From the NCBI GenBank assembly GCA_964437185.1, contig CAYTFU010000006.1:1-63459 (forward strand): a stretch of 63,459 bases of DNA. Reading direction: 5' to 3'. The notes below the pieces were generated by a model. That model saw nothing but the letters and a program-made list of their open reading frames with translations, did no database searches and was not told the DNA's origin. The translations under genes and the position numbers were made by a program. Position 1 is the first letter of the stretch; every line of letters begins with the position of its first letter. Below are positions 33,467 through 42,043 of the stretch, in pieces. This DNA comes from UBA10103 sp964437185 (GTDB lineage: Bacteria > Patescibacteriota > Minisyncoccia > Phycocordibacterales > UBA2100).

Positions 33467-34149
33467 AAAAAAAGCGCCTTGTCATTACGGGAAGTGAGGG
33501 CTTGATTGGAAAGAAACTCGTCGAGTACTTTGGAGATGCATACGAAGTTCTCAGACTCGATCGTGTCCTCGGACACGATCTCACCGACGAGCAGTTTGTT
33601 AGAGGCTGGTTTTCAAAAAATAATAATCTATACGGGATGATTGTATGTCATGCGTATAATCCGGTCCCGACGAAAGATTCAAAGCGAGTCGAACCGGTCG
33701 ACGTGCCGCTCACCGAGGTCAGAGAATACCTCGACGTGAATGTCGTGAGTGCGTTTAGTGTTTGTCGAGAATTTATTCGGCACAATACGAAAGGTTCAAT
33801 CGTAAACGTGAGTTCGCTCTACGGCGTCGCATCCCCCAAGCACCATATCTATACCGATTTCGTAAAACACGTAGGGTACTCGCTCTCGAAGGCGAGCGTG
33901 CTCATAATGTCTAAGTACCTTGCCGCCTACTACGCGCCCAATATCCGCGTCAACACCGTCATTTTTGGCGGTGTCGCGGATCCTGCACAGGACCCCCGAT
34001 TCGTGGAACGATACAGTTCGCACGCGCCGATGAAGCGCATGATGCATATTGACGAGACGGTTTCCGCGTTTGATTTTTTATTGGACGAGAAGTCGAGCTA
34101 TGTCACTGGCACGGAAGTGTATGTTGATGGTGGTTGGACTGCGTGGTAG
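33463..34149 (+). CDS. short-chain dehydrogenase/reductase
   Basis: A 228-residue classical SDR: LVITGSEGLIGKKLVEYF (TGxxxxG), IVNVSSLYGVASPKH with the catalytic Ser, VGYSLSKASVLIM with YxxxK, and a C-terminal TGTEVYVDGGWTAW. The segment SLYGVASPKHHIY between Ser and Tyr is long. Enzymes of this kind (PtmA-like) sit with NeuB genes in legionaminate-like loci. The start overlaps the stop of the preceding aminotransferase gene. Confidence 0.8.
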   Translation: MKKKRLVITGSEGLIGKKLVEYFGDAYEVLRLDRVLGHDLTDEQFVRGWFSKNNNLYGMIVCHAYNPVPTKDSKRVEPVDVPLTEVREYLDVNVVSAFSVCREFIRHNTKGSIVNVSSLYGVASPKHHIYTDFVKHVGYSLSKASVLIMSKYLAAYYAPNIRVNTVIFGGVADPAQDPRFVERYSSHAPMKRMMHIDETVSAFDFLLDEKSSYVTGTEVYVDGGWTAW

Positions 34150-34200
34150 TGTGCCGCGATTCTTTGATATGGAGGCATAAATCGTGGTACGGTGGTGCCT

Positions 34201-36099
34201 ATGTCTGAAATGCGCATTGGGAAGAGGCTTATTGGTGATGGGCATCCCACGTACATCATCGCAGAGATCGGGCTCAATCATCAGGGCGACCCCAAGATGG
34301 CTAAGACGCTCATAGATCACGCGGTCGCGGCAGGCGTAGATGCGGTCAAATTTCAGAAACGATCATTGAAAGATGTATACACCGACCGTACGATGAAGCA
34401 CGCGGGTGCCGAAGAGCACGGCACGCATTACACATTGCAACATATCGTAAAATCAGAATTATCCGATGCGCAGATGACGGAGTTGTGTCGCTATGCGCGC
34501 TCCAAGAATGTGGAGTTCCTCTGCTCCCCGTGGGACGAAGAAAGTCTCATGTTCTTGCGGACACTTGATGTGCCCGCCTACAAGGTGGGGTCCGCAGACA
34601 TGTTCAACCTCAGGCTTCTAGGAAAAATCGCCGCGCTCAAAAAGCCGATGCTTATTTCGACTGGCATGTCTTTTGTTTCGGAGATTGAGCAGGTCGCAAC
34701 ATTTCTCAAAAAATCGAATGCCGAATACGCTCTGCTTCACTGCAATAGCACCTATCCGGCGCCACACCACGACGTCAATCTGAATTTTCTGAAGGTGCTC
34801 AAGGAACGGTTCAGTGAGATCATTGGATACTCTGGACATGAGTCAGGTATAACGGTGACGTGCGCGGCCGTAGCGATGGGGGCGAAAGTGATTGAGCGAC
34901 ACCTTACCACGGACAAAACGCTCCCGGGGCCCGATCACAAGGCCAGTTTGTTGCCGGCGGAGTTTGCAGAATTGGTGAAGCAGATCCGCATAGTAGAGTC
35001 CGCGCTCGGTGACGGAGTCCGGTTTCCGTCCCGAGGCGAGTACCTTAATCGAGAGACCCTGTCCAAAAGTATCGTCGCTGCCCACGATATAAAAAAGGGT
35101 GCGGTACTCTCCTACGACGACCTAGACCTGAAAAGTCCTGGGAAAGGCACGAGCCCCTTGAAGCTCGACATCTTTGTCGGTAAAAAATTGACGAAACGAA
35201 GTGTTAAGAAGGATGACTACATTCTTGAGTCCGATATCGACCTGCGGCCCGCCAGCATGTACGGGCCGATGACGCTTAAGCACAAATGGGGAGTGGTGGC
35301 GCGCATGAGCGATATAGAGACCCTGCTGCACTGCGGCTCAAATTTTGTCGAAATCCACCTCACAGACTCAGATGTAACTGCCGATCTAAAGTACACAAAA
35401 AAATACAATATCGACGTTGCATTTCATGGGCCCGAGTACAATCACGATTTGCTCCTGAATCTATCGAGTATGGATGCCGACGTACGCGCGCGTTCAGTTG
35501 AGTTTTTCAACCGTGCACTTACCCATGCGCGAAAGGTCAAAAAGCTATTCAAAAATGGAAAGAGCGACGTGAAGTTCGTGGTGCATCCTGGGGGGATGGC
35601 GATGGATAAGCCACTACGCGAGCACATCGATACTCTCAACAAAAATCTTGCGGATTCACTCTCCAAACTTGACGCTGAGGGATTTGAAATTCTACTCGAA
35701 AATATGCCGGGGTGCCCGTGGTATTTTGGAGGTCAGTGGTATCATGCAAATTTTATGGACGCGGCAGAAATCGCCGCCTTTTCGAAAAAAAACGGGTATG
35801 GCATTGTGTTTGATACCTCGCATGCCGCACTGTACTGCAATTATTACAAGAAAGATCTAAATGAATTCGCACGAACGATTCTACCGGTTACCAAGTATGT
35901 ACACATTTCTGACGCCGCAAAATTTAACGGAGAAGGGCTGCAGATTGGCGACGGTTCTATCGATTTCGATGCGCTCTTGGAGCAGCTCGTCAAAAAGGAC
36001 GTTTGGTTTCTTCCCGAGATTTGGCAGGGACACAAATTTGGAGGCGAGGGATTCGTAAAGGCGGTACACAATCTCATAAAGATACGCCCTGATTTATAA
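34201..36099 (+). CDS. fusion: NeuB-like N-acetylneuraminate synthase + SAF + AP-endonuclease-2/sugar-isomerase TIM barrel
   Basis: A 632-residue protein. Residues 1-270 form a NeuB barrel: YIIAEIGLNHQGDPKMAK, VKFQKRS, LLHCNSTYPAPHHDVNL, GYSGHESGITVTCAAVAMGA and ERHLTTDKTLPGPDHKAS. Residues about 280-345 are the SAF (antifreeze-like) domain. After about 350 a second TIM barrel of the xylose isomerase/AP-endonuclease-2 type follows, with metal ligands in FVVHPGGMAM, EILLENMPGC, IVFDTSHAAL and KYVHISDAAK. NeuB condenses phosphoenolpyruvate with a hexosamine-type sugar to a nonulosonic acid. The second barrel could isomerise or epimerise the precursor; this is inference. TACGGT at 34189-34194 precedes the start. 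It follows the SDR gene by 51 nt. Confidence 0.85.
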   Translation: MSEMRIGKRLIGDGHPTYIIAEIGLNHQGDPKMAKTLIDHAVAAGVDAVKFQKRSLKDVYTDRTMKHAGAEEHGTHYTLQHIVKSELSDAQMTELCRYARSKNVEFLCSPWDEESLMFLRTLDVPAYKVGSADMFNLRLLGKIAALKKPMLISTGMSFVSEIEQVATFLKKSNAEYALLHCNSTYPAPHHDVNLNFLKVLKERFSEIIGYSGHESGITVTCAAVAMGAKVIERHLTTDKTLPGPDHKASLLPAEFAELVKQIRIVESALGDGVRFPSRGEYLNRETLSKSIVAAHDIKKGAVLSYDDLDLKSPGKGTSPLKLDIFVGKKLTKRSVKKDDYILESDIDLRPASMYGPMTLKHKWGVVARMSDIETLLHCGSNFVEIHLTDSDVTADLKYTKKYNIDVAFHGPEYNHDLLLNLSSMDADVRARSVEFFNRALTHARKVKKLFKNGKSDVKFVVHPGGMAMDKPLREHIDTLNKNLADSLSKLDAEGFEILLENMPGCPWYFGGQWYHANFMDAAEIAAFSKKNGYGIVFDTSHAALYCNYYKKDLNEFARTILPVTKYVHISDAAKFNGEGLQIGDGSIDFDALLEQLVKKDVWFLPEIWQGHKFGGEGFVKAVHNLIKIRPDL

Positions 36100-36128
36100 T
36101 TACTCGCCGCCGTGGTTGAATGGAGGGT

Positions 36129-37145
36129 ATGAAGAAACGGGCACTGATTACGGGCGTGACGGGACAGGACGGCTCTTATCTCGCCGAATTGTTGCTCGAT
36201 AAAGGATACGATGTCTATGGGTTGGTGCGCCGGACGAGTGCTGGCCCTTCCGAATTACTCGAGCGACTGCATCGTGAACGCGGGCTTACTTTTATACACG
36301 GGGATTTGCACGACAGTGAATCCTTGAAGCGAGCCGTGTCTATCGCACGGCCGGATGAGCTTTATAACCTCGCGTCGCAATCGCATGTTGGCGTTTCCTT
36401 TGAGTTGCCAGACGACGCTTGGGAAATCAATTATCTCGGGGCAGGTAGAGTGATCACTGAGGCACTTGCCGCGAATACGAGTCTCAGGGTCTATCAGGCA
36501 TCCTCTTCAGAGATGTTTGGCACGGCACCCGCTCCCCAAAATGAACTTTCTCCCTTTCTGCCCGTGAGTCCGTATGGAGAAGCGAAGTTACGTGCGCATA
36601 GAGACTTCGTTGTTGAGAATCGAGATAAGAATGGCGCGTACGTATGTTCGGGTATTTTGTTCAATCACGAATCGCCGCGTCGCGGGAAGCATTTTGTGAC
36701 GCGAAAGATTACAGTGTCCCTCGCAAAAATTAAACTCGGCCTGCAAGATCGTCTCGAACTCGGCAATCTCGCTACGCGACGCGATTGGGGGTACGCAAAG
36801 GAGTACGTGGTGGCCATGCACTCGATGCTGCAGCAGAGTACCGCGGAAGATTTTGTGATCGCAACTGGGATACAGCACGCCGTCCGTGATTTTGTTGATG
36901 CGGCGGCGGCAGTACTTGAGATACCGCTCACCTGGGAGGGGGAAGGTATGGATGAGGTGGGAAGAGACGCTCAGGGAAAGGTTGTCGTGTCGGTCAACAG
37001 CAAATTTTTTCGACCAAAAGAGTTGGGAGGGTTGGTGGGCGATGCAACGAAAGCAAAGAAGATACTTGGATGGAGGCCGCACGTTTCTTTCGCGGAACTT
37101 GTACGTCTAATGACGCGTGCGGATTTCGATGCGCTCTCTCGATAG
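36129..37145 (+). CDS. GDP-mannose 4,6-dehydratase-like (first paralogue)
   Basis: A 338-residue SDR with the GMD signatures: ALITGVTGQDGSYLAELLL, LYNLASQSHVGVSFELPD, YQASSSEMFGTAP, SPYGEAKLRAH (YxxxK), NHESPRRGKHFVTRKIT, RRDWGYAKEYVVAMHSML and late KELGGLVGDATKAKKILGW. A paralogue with closer match to the classical family lies on the other strand 4 kb further. The N-terminal ATG at 36129 fits a TTGAAT -10 (36114-36119) better than the ATG 9 nt earlier. Its substrate could be GDP-mannose or a related GDP-sugar. Standing after the NeuB fusion, it may be part of a different donor pathway. Confidence 0.8.
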   Translation: MKKRALITGVTGQDGSYLAELLLDKGYDVYGLVRRTSAGPSELLERLHRERGLTFIHGDLHDSESLKRAVSIARPDELYNLASQSHVGVSFELPDDAWEINYLGAGRVITEALAANTSLRVYQASSSEMFGTAPAPQNELSPFLPVSPYGEAKLRAHRDFVVENRDKNGAYVCSGILFNHESPRRGKHFVTRKITVSLAKIKLGLQDRLELGNLATRRDWGYAKEYVVAMHSMLQQSTAEDFVIATGIQHAVRDFVDAAAAVLEIPLTWEGEGMDEVGRDAQGKVVVSVNSKFFRPKELGGLVGDATKAKKILGWRPHVSFAELVRLMTRADFDALSR

Positions 37146-37160
37146 GGTAGTATATCGTAA

Positions 37161-37182
37161 CTGAACGCCCAAGGCGTTGCAG
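37161..37182 (+). promoter_or_regulatory. hairpin immediately before start codon
   Basis: AACGCC pairs with GGCGTT around CAA, and CTG with CAG outside, with one bulged G. The hairpin ends directly at the ATG at 37183. A TAGTAT hexamer (37148-37153) would place transcription start just before the hairpin. It could restrict ribosome access. Confidence 0.35.
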
Positions 37183-38343
37183 ATGTCATCGAATATGTTG
37201 CACATACACAAAGTGATTTTTCCATACGGAGTGGGCACCCAAGTTGGAGGTGAGAAGCTTGTGATTTTCTTTGGAGCGGACTTCTATAATTTTCCGAAGG
37301 GCTCAGATATTCCGCTGTTTGTCGAAAAAACAAACCATATGCTCAGGTATATAGAGAGGAATTTTCCCGGCTGTCGCTACTTGTACCAACCTCATCCAAA
37401 CGAAACAGATGAATATACCCATATAGAACTCGGTGAGTTTAACGTAGGAGAGAAAACGATTGCGGATGTTCTGATGTGGAAAGAGTTTGGCCGAATTGAA
37501 GGGGTGTTCGCGGCTTGTTCTTGGGCGGCGGCGACTGCGTACTCTATGGGTTTGAGGGCCGGGGTCTTTCTCGACCAGCTTTCTGGTGCCGTACCTGATG
37601 ACGCGCTTATGGGGTGGAGAAGTTACTTCGAGGGCTTTCCAGATTCTTTTTTTATTCGCTCGCTCGACAGCCCGGTCCCTTCCGCGGTATCTCTCGACCC
37701 GAACCGAGAACGAGAATCGTTCGAAAAGATTGTTGCTGCCCTTGGAGACGCAAAGACCGTGTGGTGTATGGCCGCAGATCCAGCGTACGGTATCCGAGCT
37801 TCTATGCTCGCCAGAAATATCAAGCAGGTGTGCGGAAAGAATGTGAAATTTGGCTTGCTCAAAATTCGTCACCCTCGATGGGACGTAGTTGCGGGAGCAC
37901 GTTTTCTATCTGAATTCGACACAATCGTTTCAGTTCCGTTTCAGTGGTACACCGCAAGGCTTAGTATGGTACCATCGCTTCTTCGGAATATTCTTGAGCT
38001 AAGAAGACTGCCCATCACTCGAGACGATGCGTTTATAAGCTTTTCGCACATGCAGTTTTCTGAGAACGCTGTGCTTTCGTGGTATCCAGGCAAGAAGATT
38101 CTGATGACGGAGAGCAGATGGTATTCGTTTACCTACGAACGTGAAGGTAAAACTGTTTCAAGCGATGGTTACCGAAGATCGCTCGGGGTTCGTTTTTTCA
38201 ACTACGTGCTCGAGCCACTCCTCCGTCTTCACGGTACGGATTTTCGAGAATACAAAGACGGTAAGGTACTGAATTTTTTTCGTTACAAAGACCCGCTCGA
38301 CCGGGTGTATGACTCAGTATTTGTGTTCATCCCGCCAGTTTGA
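37183..38343 (+). CDS. unrecognised cytoplasmic protein of the glycan locus (possible sialyl/nonulosonate-type transferase)
   Basis: A 386-residue protein without signal or membrane helix. I do not recognise it with certainty. KLVIFFGADFYNFPKG, RYLYQPHPNETDEY, GVFAACSWAAATAYSMGLRA resemble the Rossmann half of bacterial sialyltransferase/poly-sialyltransferase-like proteins, in which a His-Pro motif contacts the CMP-sugar; here QPHPNE would be that. KIRHPRWDVVAG further on is another His-Pro. The neighbourhood (NeuB, cytidylyltransferase) would suit a transferase that uses a CMP-activated acid sugar, but this remains inference. Three start codons are possible (TTG 37177, ATG 37183, ATG 37195). 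Confidence 0.5.
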   Translation: MSSNMLHIHKVIFPYGVGTQVGGEKLVIFFGADFYNFPKGSDIPLFVEKTNHMLRYIERNFPGCRYLYQPHPNETDEYTHIELGEFNVGEKTIADVLMWKEFGRIEGVFAACSWAAATAYSMGLRAGVFLDQLSGAVPDDALMGWRSYFEGFPDSFFIRSLDSPVPSAVSLDPNRERESFEKIVAALGDAKTVWCMAADPAYGIRASMLARNIKQVCGKNVKFGLLKIRHPRWDVVAGARFLSEFDTIVSVPFQWYTARLSMVPSLLRNILELRRLPITRDDAFISFSHMQFSENAVLSWYPGKKILMTESRWYSFTYEREGKTVSSDGYRRSLGVRFFNYVLEPLLRLHGTDFREYKDGKVLNFFRYKDPLDRVYDSVFVFIPPV

Positions 38344-38382
38344 TCCGCCAGGGTATCGTGTTAGCATTACGCCGCTTAGAGT

Positions 38383-39024
38383 ATGATATTTCCCGGCAAA
38401 AAGATGTTGGTTCGTGTGTATGAATATTCACGAAGACGAGCTTTGTTTTTTCGTCGGTGGATGAAAGTTCCGGTTATTCCGACAAATAAAGAAGGAAAAG
38501 TTTTTCTCAATGTCGGGTGTGGATTCGATTCTGGACCCGAATTCATCAATGTTGATGTACTGCCGTTACCACACATTCACTATGTTCGTAACATTAGTGA
38601 CTTATCGATGTTTCCCAACGAATCTGTAGATTTGCTGTATGCGAGTCATGTGTTTGAGCATATACCGCGACCGAACCTAGATTCGACGCTCAAGGAGTGG
38701 AGACGTGTCTTAAAGAGAGGTGGAACTCTCCGACTTTCCGTACCTGATTTCGATAATCTTGTGACCGCATATATTAACGAAGGAAGACAGGTAGATTTGG
38801 TCCGTGACAATGTTCTCGGGCAGGAGCCGCCGTATGATAACCACTATACACTTTGGAATGAAGCGAAAATGAACGAAGTCTTAGAGGGTGCGGGATTTAC
38901 AAATATCCGCCGCTGGATACCTGAAACCGCCGCGCATCATTCTTTCAAGGATCGGTCGTCACGCAAAATAAAGGCAGGTGATTCCGAGGTGTTGGTGAGT
39001 CTCAATGTTGAGGCCGACAAGTAA
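38383..39024 (+). CDS. SAM-dependent methyltransferase (Methyltransf_11-like)
   Basis: A 213-residue protein. FLNVGCGFDSGPEFINVDV is motif I; VDLLYASHVFEHIPRPNLD is motif IV with the usual EH(I/L); EWRRVLKRGGTLRLSVPDF is motif VI of class I methyltransferases. It has a basic N-terminus (FPGKKMLVRVYEYSRRR) that could be peripheral to the membrane. TAGCAT at 38362-38367 is a possible -10. Convergent with the GDP-fucose synthase gene. Methylates an unknown surface sugar. Confidence 0.75.
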   Translation: MIFPGKKMLVRVYEYSRRRALFFRRWMKVPVIPTNKEGKVFLNVGCGFDSGPEFINVDVLPLPHIHYVRNISDLSMFPNESVDLLYASHVFEHIPRPNLDSTLKEWRRVLKRGGTLRLSVPDFDNLVTAYINEGRQVDLVRDNVLGQEPPYDNHYTLWNEAKMNEVLEGAGFTNIRRWIPETAAHHSFKDRSSRKIKAGDSEVLVSLNVEADK

Positions 39025-39037
39025 CATTGTTGCTGCT

Positions 39038-39979
39038 TCAGGCCTCGTAGGAGTTTTTGAACCAATCGTAGGTTCGTGAGAGGCCTTCTGCAAGACCAAT
39101 GTTGTGTCGCCATCCGAGGGCATTGATTTTTGAGGTATCCAAAAGTTTGCGCGGAGTGCCGTCGGGGCGGGAAGGATCCCAGGAAATAGCACCCGAGAAA
39201 CCAACGGTGCTCTTCACGAGCGCGGCCAGACCTTTGATCGATATTTCCTCGCTCGTCCCGATGTTTATGATTTCAGCATCCTCATATCGTTCCATGAGAA
39301 ATACGCACGCTTCGCCGAGGTCGTCGACGTGAAGGAATTCTCGCAGCGGCTCTCCCGTCCCCCAGACCTGCACCTCGCCAGCTCCGGCGACTTTTGCATC
39401 GTGAAAACGCCGAATGAGCGCAGGAAGCACGTGAGAGTGTTCGGGATGAAAGTTGTCATGGGGGCCATAAAGATTGGTCGGCATGACGCTGACGAATCGT
39501 GAACCGAATTGACGATTGTATGACTGGCACATTTCGATACCTGCGATTTTTGCGATGGCATAGGCACGATTCGTCGATTCGAGTGGCCCGGTCATGAAAT
39601 ATTCTTCTTTCATGGGCTGAGGGGCCATGCGCGGATAAATGCACGAGCTTCCGAGAAAGAGGAGCTTTTGGACCTCGTGTGTATGCGCACTTTCGATGAC
39701 GTTGGTCTGAATTTGAAGATTCTCGCGGATGAAATCCGCGGGAAGATCACGGTTGGCCAAAATACCGCCGACACGGGCGGCGGCGAGAAAGACGTATTCC
39801 GGCCGCTCGTCCGCAAAGAATCGTCGGACGGCTTGCTGATCCGTAAGGTCAAGCTCGGCGTGCGCGCGGAAAATGATATTTCGATATCCGTGTTTCTCGA
39901 GTGCGCGCACAATAGCGGAGCCGACGAGTCCGCGGTGGCCAGCTACGTATAGTTTGGAATCTTTCTTCATACGATGCAT
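39038..39979 (-). CDS. fcl: GDP-L-fucose synthase
   Basis: A 313-residue SDR of the GDP-4-keto-6-deoxy-mannose epimerase/reductase family. YVAGHRGLVGSAIVRAL is the NADP loop; ARVGGILANRDLPADFI is a hallmark phrase; SSCIYPRMAPQPMKEE and NRAYAIAKIAGIEMC hold the catalytic Ser and YxxxK. TNLYGPHDNFHPEHSHVLPALIRRF is diagnostic in combination. It makes GDP-L-fucose (or a related 6-deoxy sugar) from the GMD product. The following gene on the same strand upstream (start 41066) is GMD, so the two form the classical pathway pair. Start ATG at 39979 or 39970. Confidence 0.9.
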   Translation of the reverse strand: MHRMKKDSKLYVAGHRGLVGSAIVRALEKHGYRNIIFRAHAELDLTDQQAVRRFFADERPEYVFLAAARVGGILANRDLPADFIRENLQIQTNVIESAHTHEVQKLLFLGSSCIYPRMAPQPMKEEYFMTGPLESTNRAYAIAKIAGIEMCQSYNRQFGSRFVSVMPTNLYGPHDNFHPEHSHVLPALIRRFHDAKVAGAGEVQVWGTGEPLREFLHVDDLGEACVFLMERYEDAEIINIGTSEEISIKGLAALVKSTVGFSGAISWDPSRPDGTPRKLLDTSKINALGWRHNIGLAEGLSRTYDWFKNSYEA

Positions 39980-40016
39980 GCGAGACGTATGCCGAAAGTA
40001 TACATCTCTTCGCGCA

Positions 40017-41066
40017 TCAATGCTCCGTGCTTATTTTCTTGTCGATGAGGTCGAGATCTGCCGTTACCATGAGTTCTATGAGGCCCTTGAAGGTCACTTT
40101 GGGCTTCCACTTGAGTTTCTTGCGCGCCTTGCTCGCGTCACCCAAAAGAATGTCGACTTCCGCGGGGCGATAGTAGTGCGGATCGATCTCTATGAGGATT
40201 TTTCCAGTCTTCTTGTCGAACCCCTTCTCCTTTCTCCCCTTACCTTTCCATACGATGTCGAAGCCAAGGATCCGGCCGGCAACTTCCACAAGCTCTCGGA
40301 CGGAATGAGTTTCGCCTGTCGCGAGTACGTAGTCGTCGGGTGTATCTTGTTGAAGCATGAGCCACATGCCCTCTACGTAATCTTTTGCGTAGCCCCAGTC
40401 TCGTTTGGCATCAAGATTGCCGAGATAAATCTTGTCTTGTTTACCTCGTTTTATACGCGAAAGCCCTGCGGTGACTTTGCGCGTTACAAATGTCTCACCG
40501 CGACGGGGGGATTCGTGATTGAAAAGAATTCCGTTGCACGCAAAGAGGCCGTAGCTCTCACGGTAATTTTTGGCAATCCAGTATCCGAATACTTTTGCGC
40601 ATCCGTAAGGTGAGCGCGGATGGAAGGGGGTCGTTTCTCTTTGGGGGATTTCTGCAACTTTTCCAAACATTTCCGACGACGAGGCCTGATAGAAGCGCGT
40701 CTTAATACCGGTCTCTCGAATTGCGTCGAGCATCCGCAGTGTGCCAAGAGCATCGACGTCGGCAGTATATTCGGGAATATCGAAGCTGACGCGCACGTGG
40801 CTCTGCGCCCCAAGGTGGTAGATTTCTGCTGGCTTAACCTTCTCCAGGATTCGATTAAGGCTGCTTGTGTCTCCAAGGTCTCCATAATGAAGGATGAGGC
40901 GGCGATTCTTTTCGTGTGGGTCTTTGAGAATATGGTCAATGCGGCCCGTGTTGAAAGAGCTTGATCGGCGGATAATTCCGTGCACCTCGTACCCTTTTTC
41001 AATAAGTAATTCGGCGAGGTAGGAGCCGTCCTGTCCCGTAATGCCCGTAATGAGTGCTTTTTTCAT
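40017..41066 (-). CDS. gmd: GDP-mannose 4,6-dehydratase
   Basis: A 349-residue SDR with all classical GMD features: ALITGITGQDGSYLAELL, YHLGAQSHVRVSFDIPEY, FYQASSSEMFGKV, SPYGCAKVFGYWI (YxxxK), NHESPRRGETFVTRKVT, RDWGYAKDYVEGMWLMLQ and late YYRPAEVDILLGDASKA. It converts GDP-mannose to GDP-4-keto-6-deoxymannose. The GDP-fucose synthase gene follows it on the same strand after 37 nt. The start is set at the ATG at 41066 because the family fold begins there; the first upstream ATG would add 15 residues. Confidence 0.9.
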   Translation of the reverse strand: MKKALITGITGQDGSYLAELLIEKGYEVHGIIRRSSSFNTGRIDHILKDPHEKNRRLILHYGDLGDTSSLNRILEKVKPAEIYHLGAQSHVRVSFDIPEYTADVDALGTLRMLDAIRETGIKTRFYQASSSEMFGKVAEIPQRETTPFHPRSPYGCAKVFGYWIAKNYRESYGLFACNGILFNHESPRRGETFVTRKVTAGLSRIKRGKQDKIYLGNLDAKRDWGYAKDYVEGMWLMLQQDTPDDYVLATGETHSVRELVEVAGRILGFDIVWKGKGRKEKGFDKKTGKILIEIDPHYYRPAEVDILLGDASKARKKLKWKPKVTFKGLIELMVTADLDLIDKKISTEH

Positions 41067-41146
41067 AATGATGTATCGGTGCATGGTAGCTTTCGATGGC
41101 ATGCAGTGCAAGGTCGCAGGGATTTGCGCGAGCGATTGTGTACAGG

Positions 41147-41152
41147 CATACT
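41147..41152 (+). promoter_or_regulatory. -10 box (CATACT) for leaderless fusion gene
   Basis: CATACT ends 6 nt before the ATG at 41159. It is divergent from the gmd start (41066). The geometry again implies transcription from the start codon. Confidence 0.35.
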
Positions 41153-41158
41153 GCAGTT

Positions 41159-42007
41159 ATGAAAAAGGGGTATGATAGAAAAGCGCGGGGTGCGCGAGGC
41201 GCGCGAGGATCGAAAATAAATGCTAGAGCTACGGGGGCCGCCACCTGGGTCGCCGTATCAGGAGGGTTTGACCCCTTACACATCGGCCATGTGCGCATGT
41301 TTGAGGAGGCGCGAAAACTGGGCGACAAGCTTGTCGTCATCATGAACAACGACAACTGGCTGAAACAAAAAAAGGGTTTTGTCTTTATGCCGCAGCGAGA
41401 GCGGGCAGAAATCATCAAGCACTTACCGTTTGTCGATAAGGTGGTATTTACCGATCACAAAAAAAGCGACGAAGATAAGAGTGTGAAGCGTACGCTTGCG
41501 AAGGTTCGACCTCATATTTTTGCAAACGGTGGGGATAGGGTTTCCAAAAATGTTCCCGAGGTCGCGGTGTGCGAAGAGCTCGGCATCAAAATGGTATTCA
41601 ACGTTGGATCAGGGGGTAAAGTGCAATCATCATCGTGGATGATCAGCGCTGCGCGCCGACCCGCTTCAAAGTCCGTGCGTCCGTGGGGCGAGTATTATGG
41701 ATGGGATCAGGGCGGAGGATGGAATTTGAAAACGATATACATCAGGCCTGGGAAAAGGCTCAGTCTCCAGTACCACCATCATCGCGAGGAGTGGTGGCTG
41801 CTCGTCGAAGGTGACGCGATGGCGACGGTCCATGAAGGAGACGAAGAAAAGTCTTTCGCCCTGAAGAAAGGTGAGGTATTTCGGGTTGGGAAGGGGCAGG
41901 TACACAGATTGTCCTCGAAGAAAGGGGGGGTCATCGTGGAGGTAGCGTACGGCAATTTTGATGAGAATGACATCGTGCGCTTACAAGATGACCACGGTCG
42001 CGTCTAG
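41159..42007 (+). CDS. fusion: cytidylyltransferase-like (HxGH) domain + type II mannose-6-phosphate isomerase cupin
   Basis: A 282-residue protein. After a basic 25-residue tail, residues 29-165 form a nucleotidyltransferase: VSGGFDPLHIGHVRMFEEA (HxGH), VIMNNDNWLKQKKG, FANGGDRVSKNVPE (the equivalent of ISSSxxR is GKVQSSSWM). Residues about 170-282 are the cupin of type II phosphomannose isomerases/ManC C-terminus (SVRPWGEYYGWDQGGGW; RPGKRLSLQYHHHREEWWLL; GQVHRLSS). In ManC the cupin is joined to a different (sugar nucleotidyl) fold, so this pairing is unusual. It probably supplies mannose-1/6-phosphate or a nucleotide-activated polyol. It lies next to gmd. Confidence 0.8.
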   Translation: MKKGYDRKARGARGARGSKINARATGAATWVAVSGGFDPLHIGHVRMFEEARKLGDKLVVIMNNDNWLKQKKGFVFMPQRERAEIIKHLPFVDKVVFTDHKKSDEDKSVKRTLAKVRPHIFANGGDRVSKNVPEVAVCEELGIKMVFNVGSGGKVQSSSWMISAARRPASKSVRPWGEYYGWDQGGGWNLKTIYIRPGKRLSLQYHHHREEWWLLVEGDAMATVHEGDEEKSFALKKGEVFRVGKGQVHRLSSKKGGVIVEVAYGNFDENDIVRLQDDHGRV

Positions 42008-42030
42008 TGCGTCCCACGAGTCTTCCGTGC

Positions 42031-42036
42031 TAGAAT
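42031..42036 (+). promoter_or_regulatory. extended -10 box (TGC-TAGAAT)
   Basis: TAGAAT preceded by TGC ends 7 nt before the ATG at 42044. An in-frame ATG at 42035 overlaps the hexamer and so cannot be used from this promoter, which moves the start to 42044. Confidence 0.5.
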
Positions 42037-42043
42037 GCCGACC

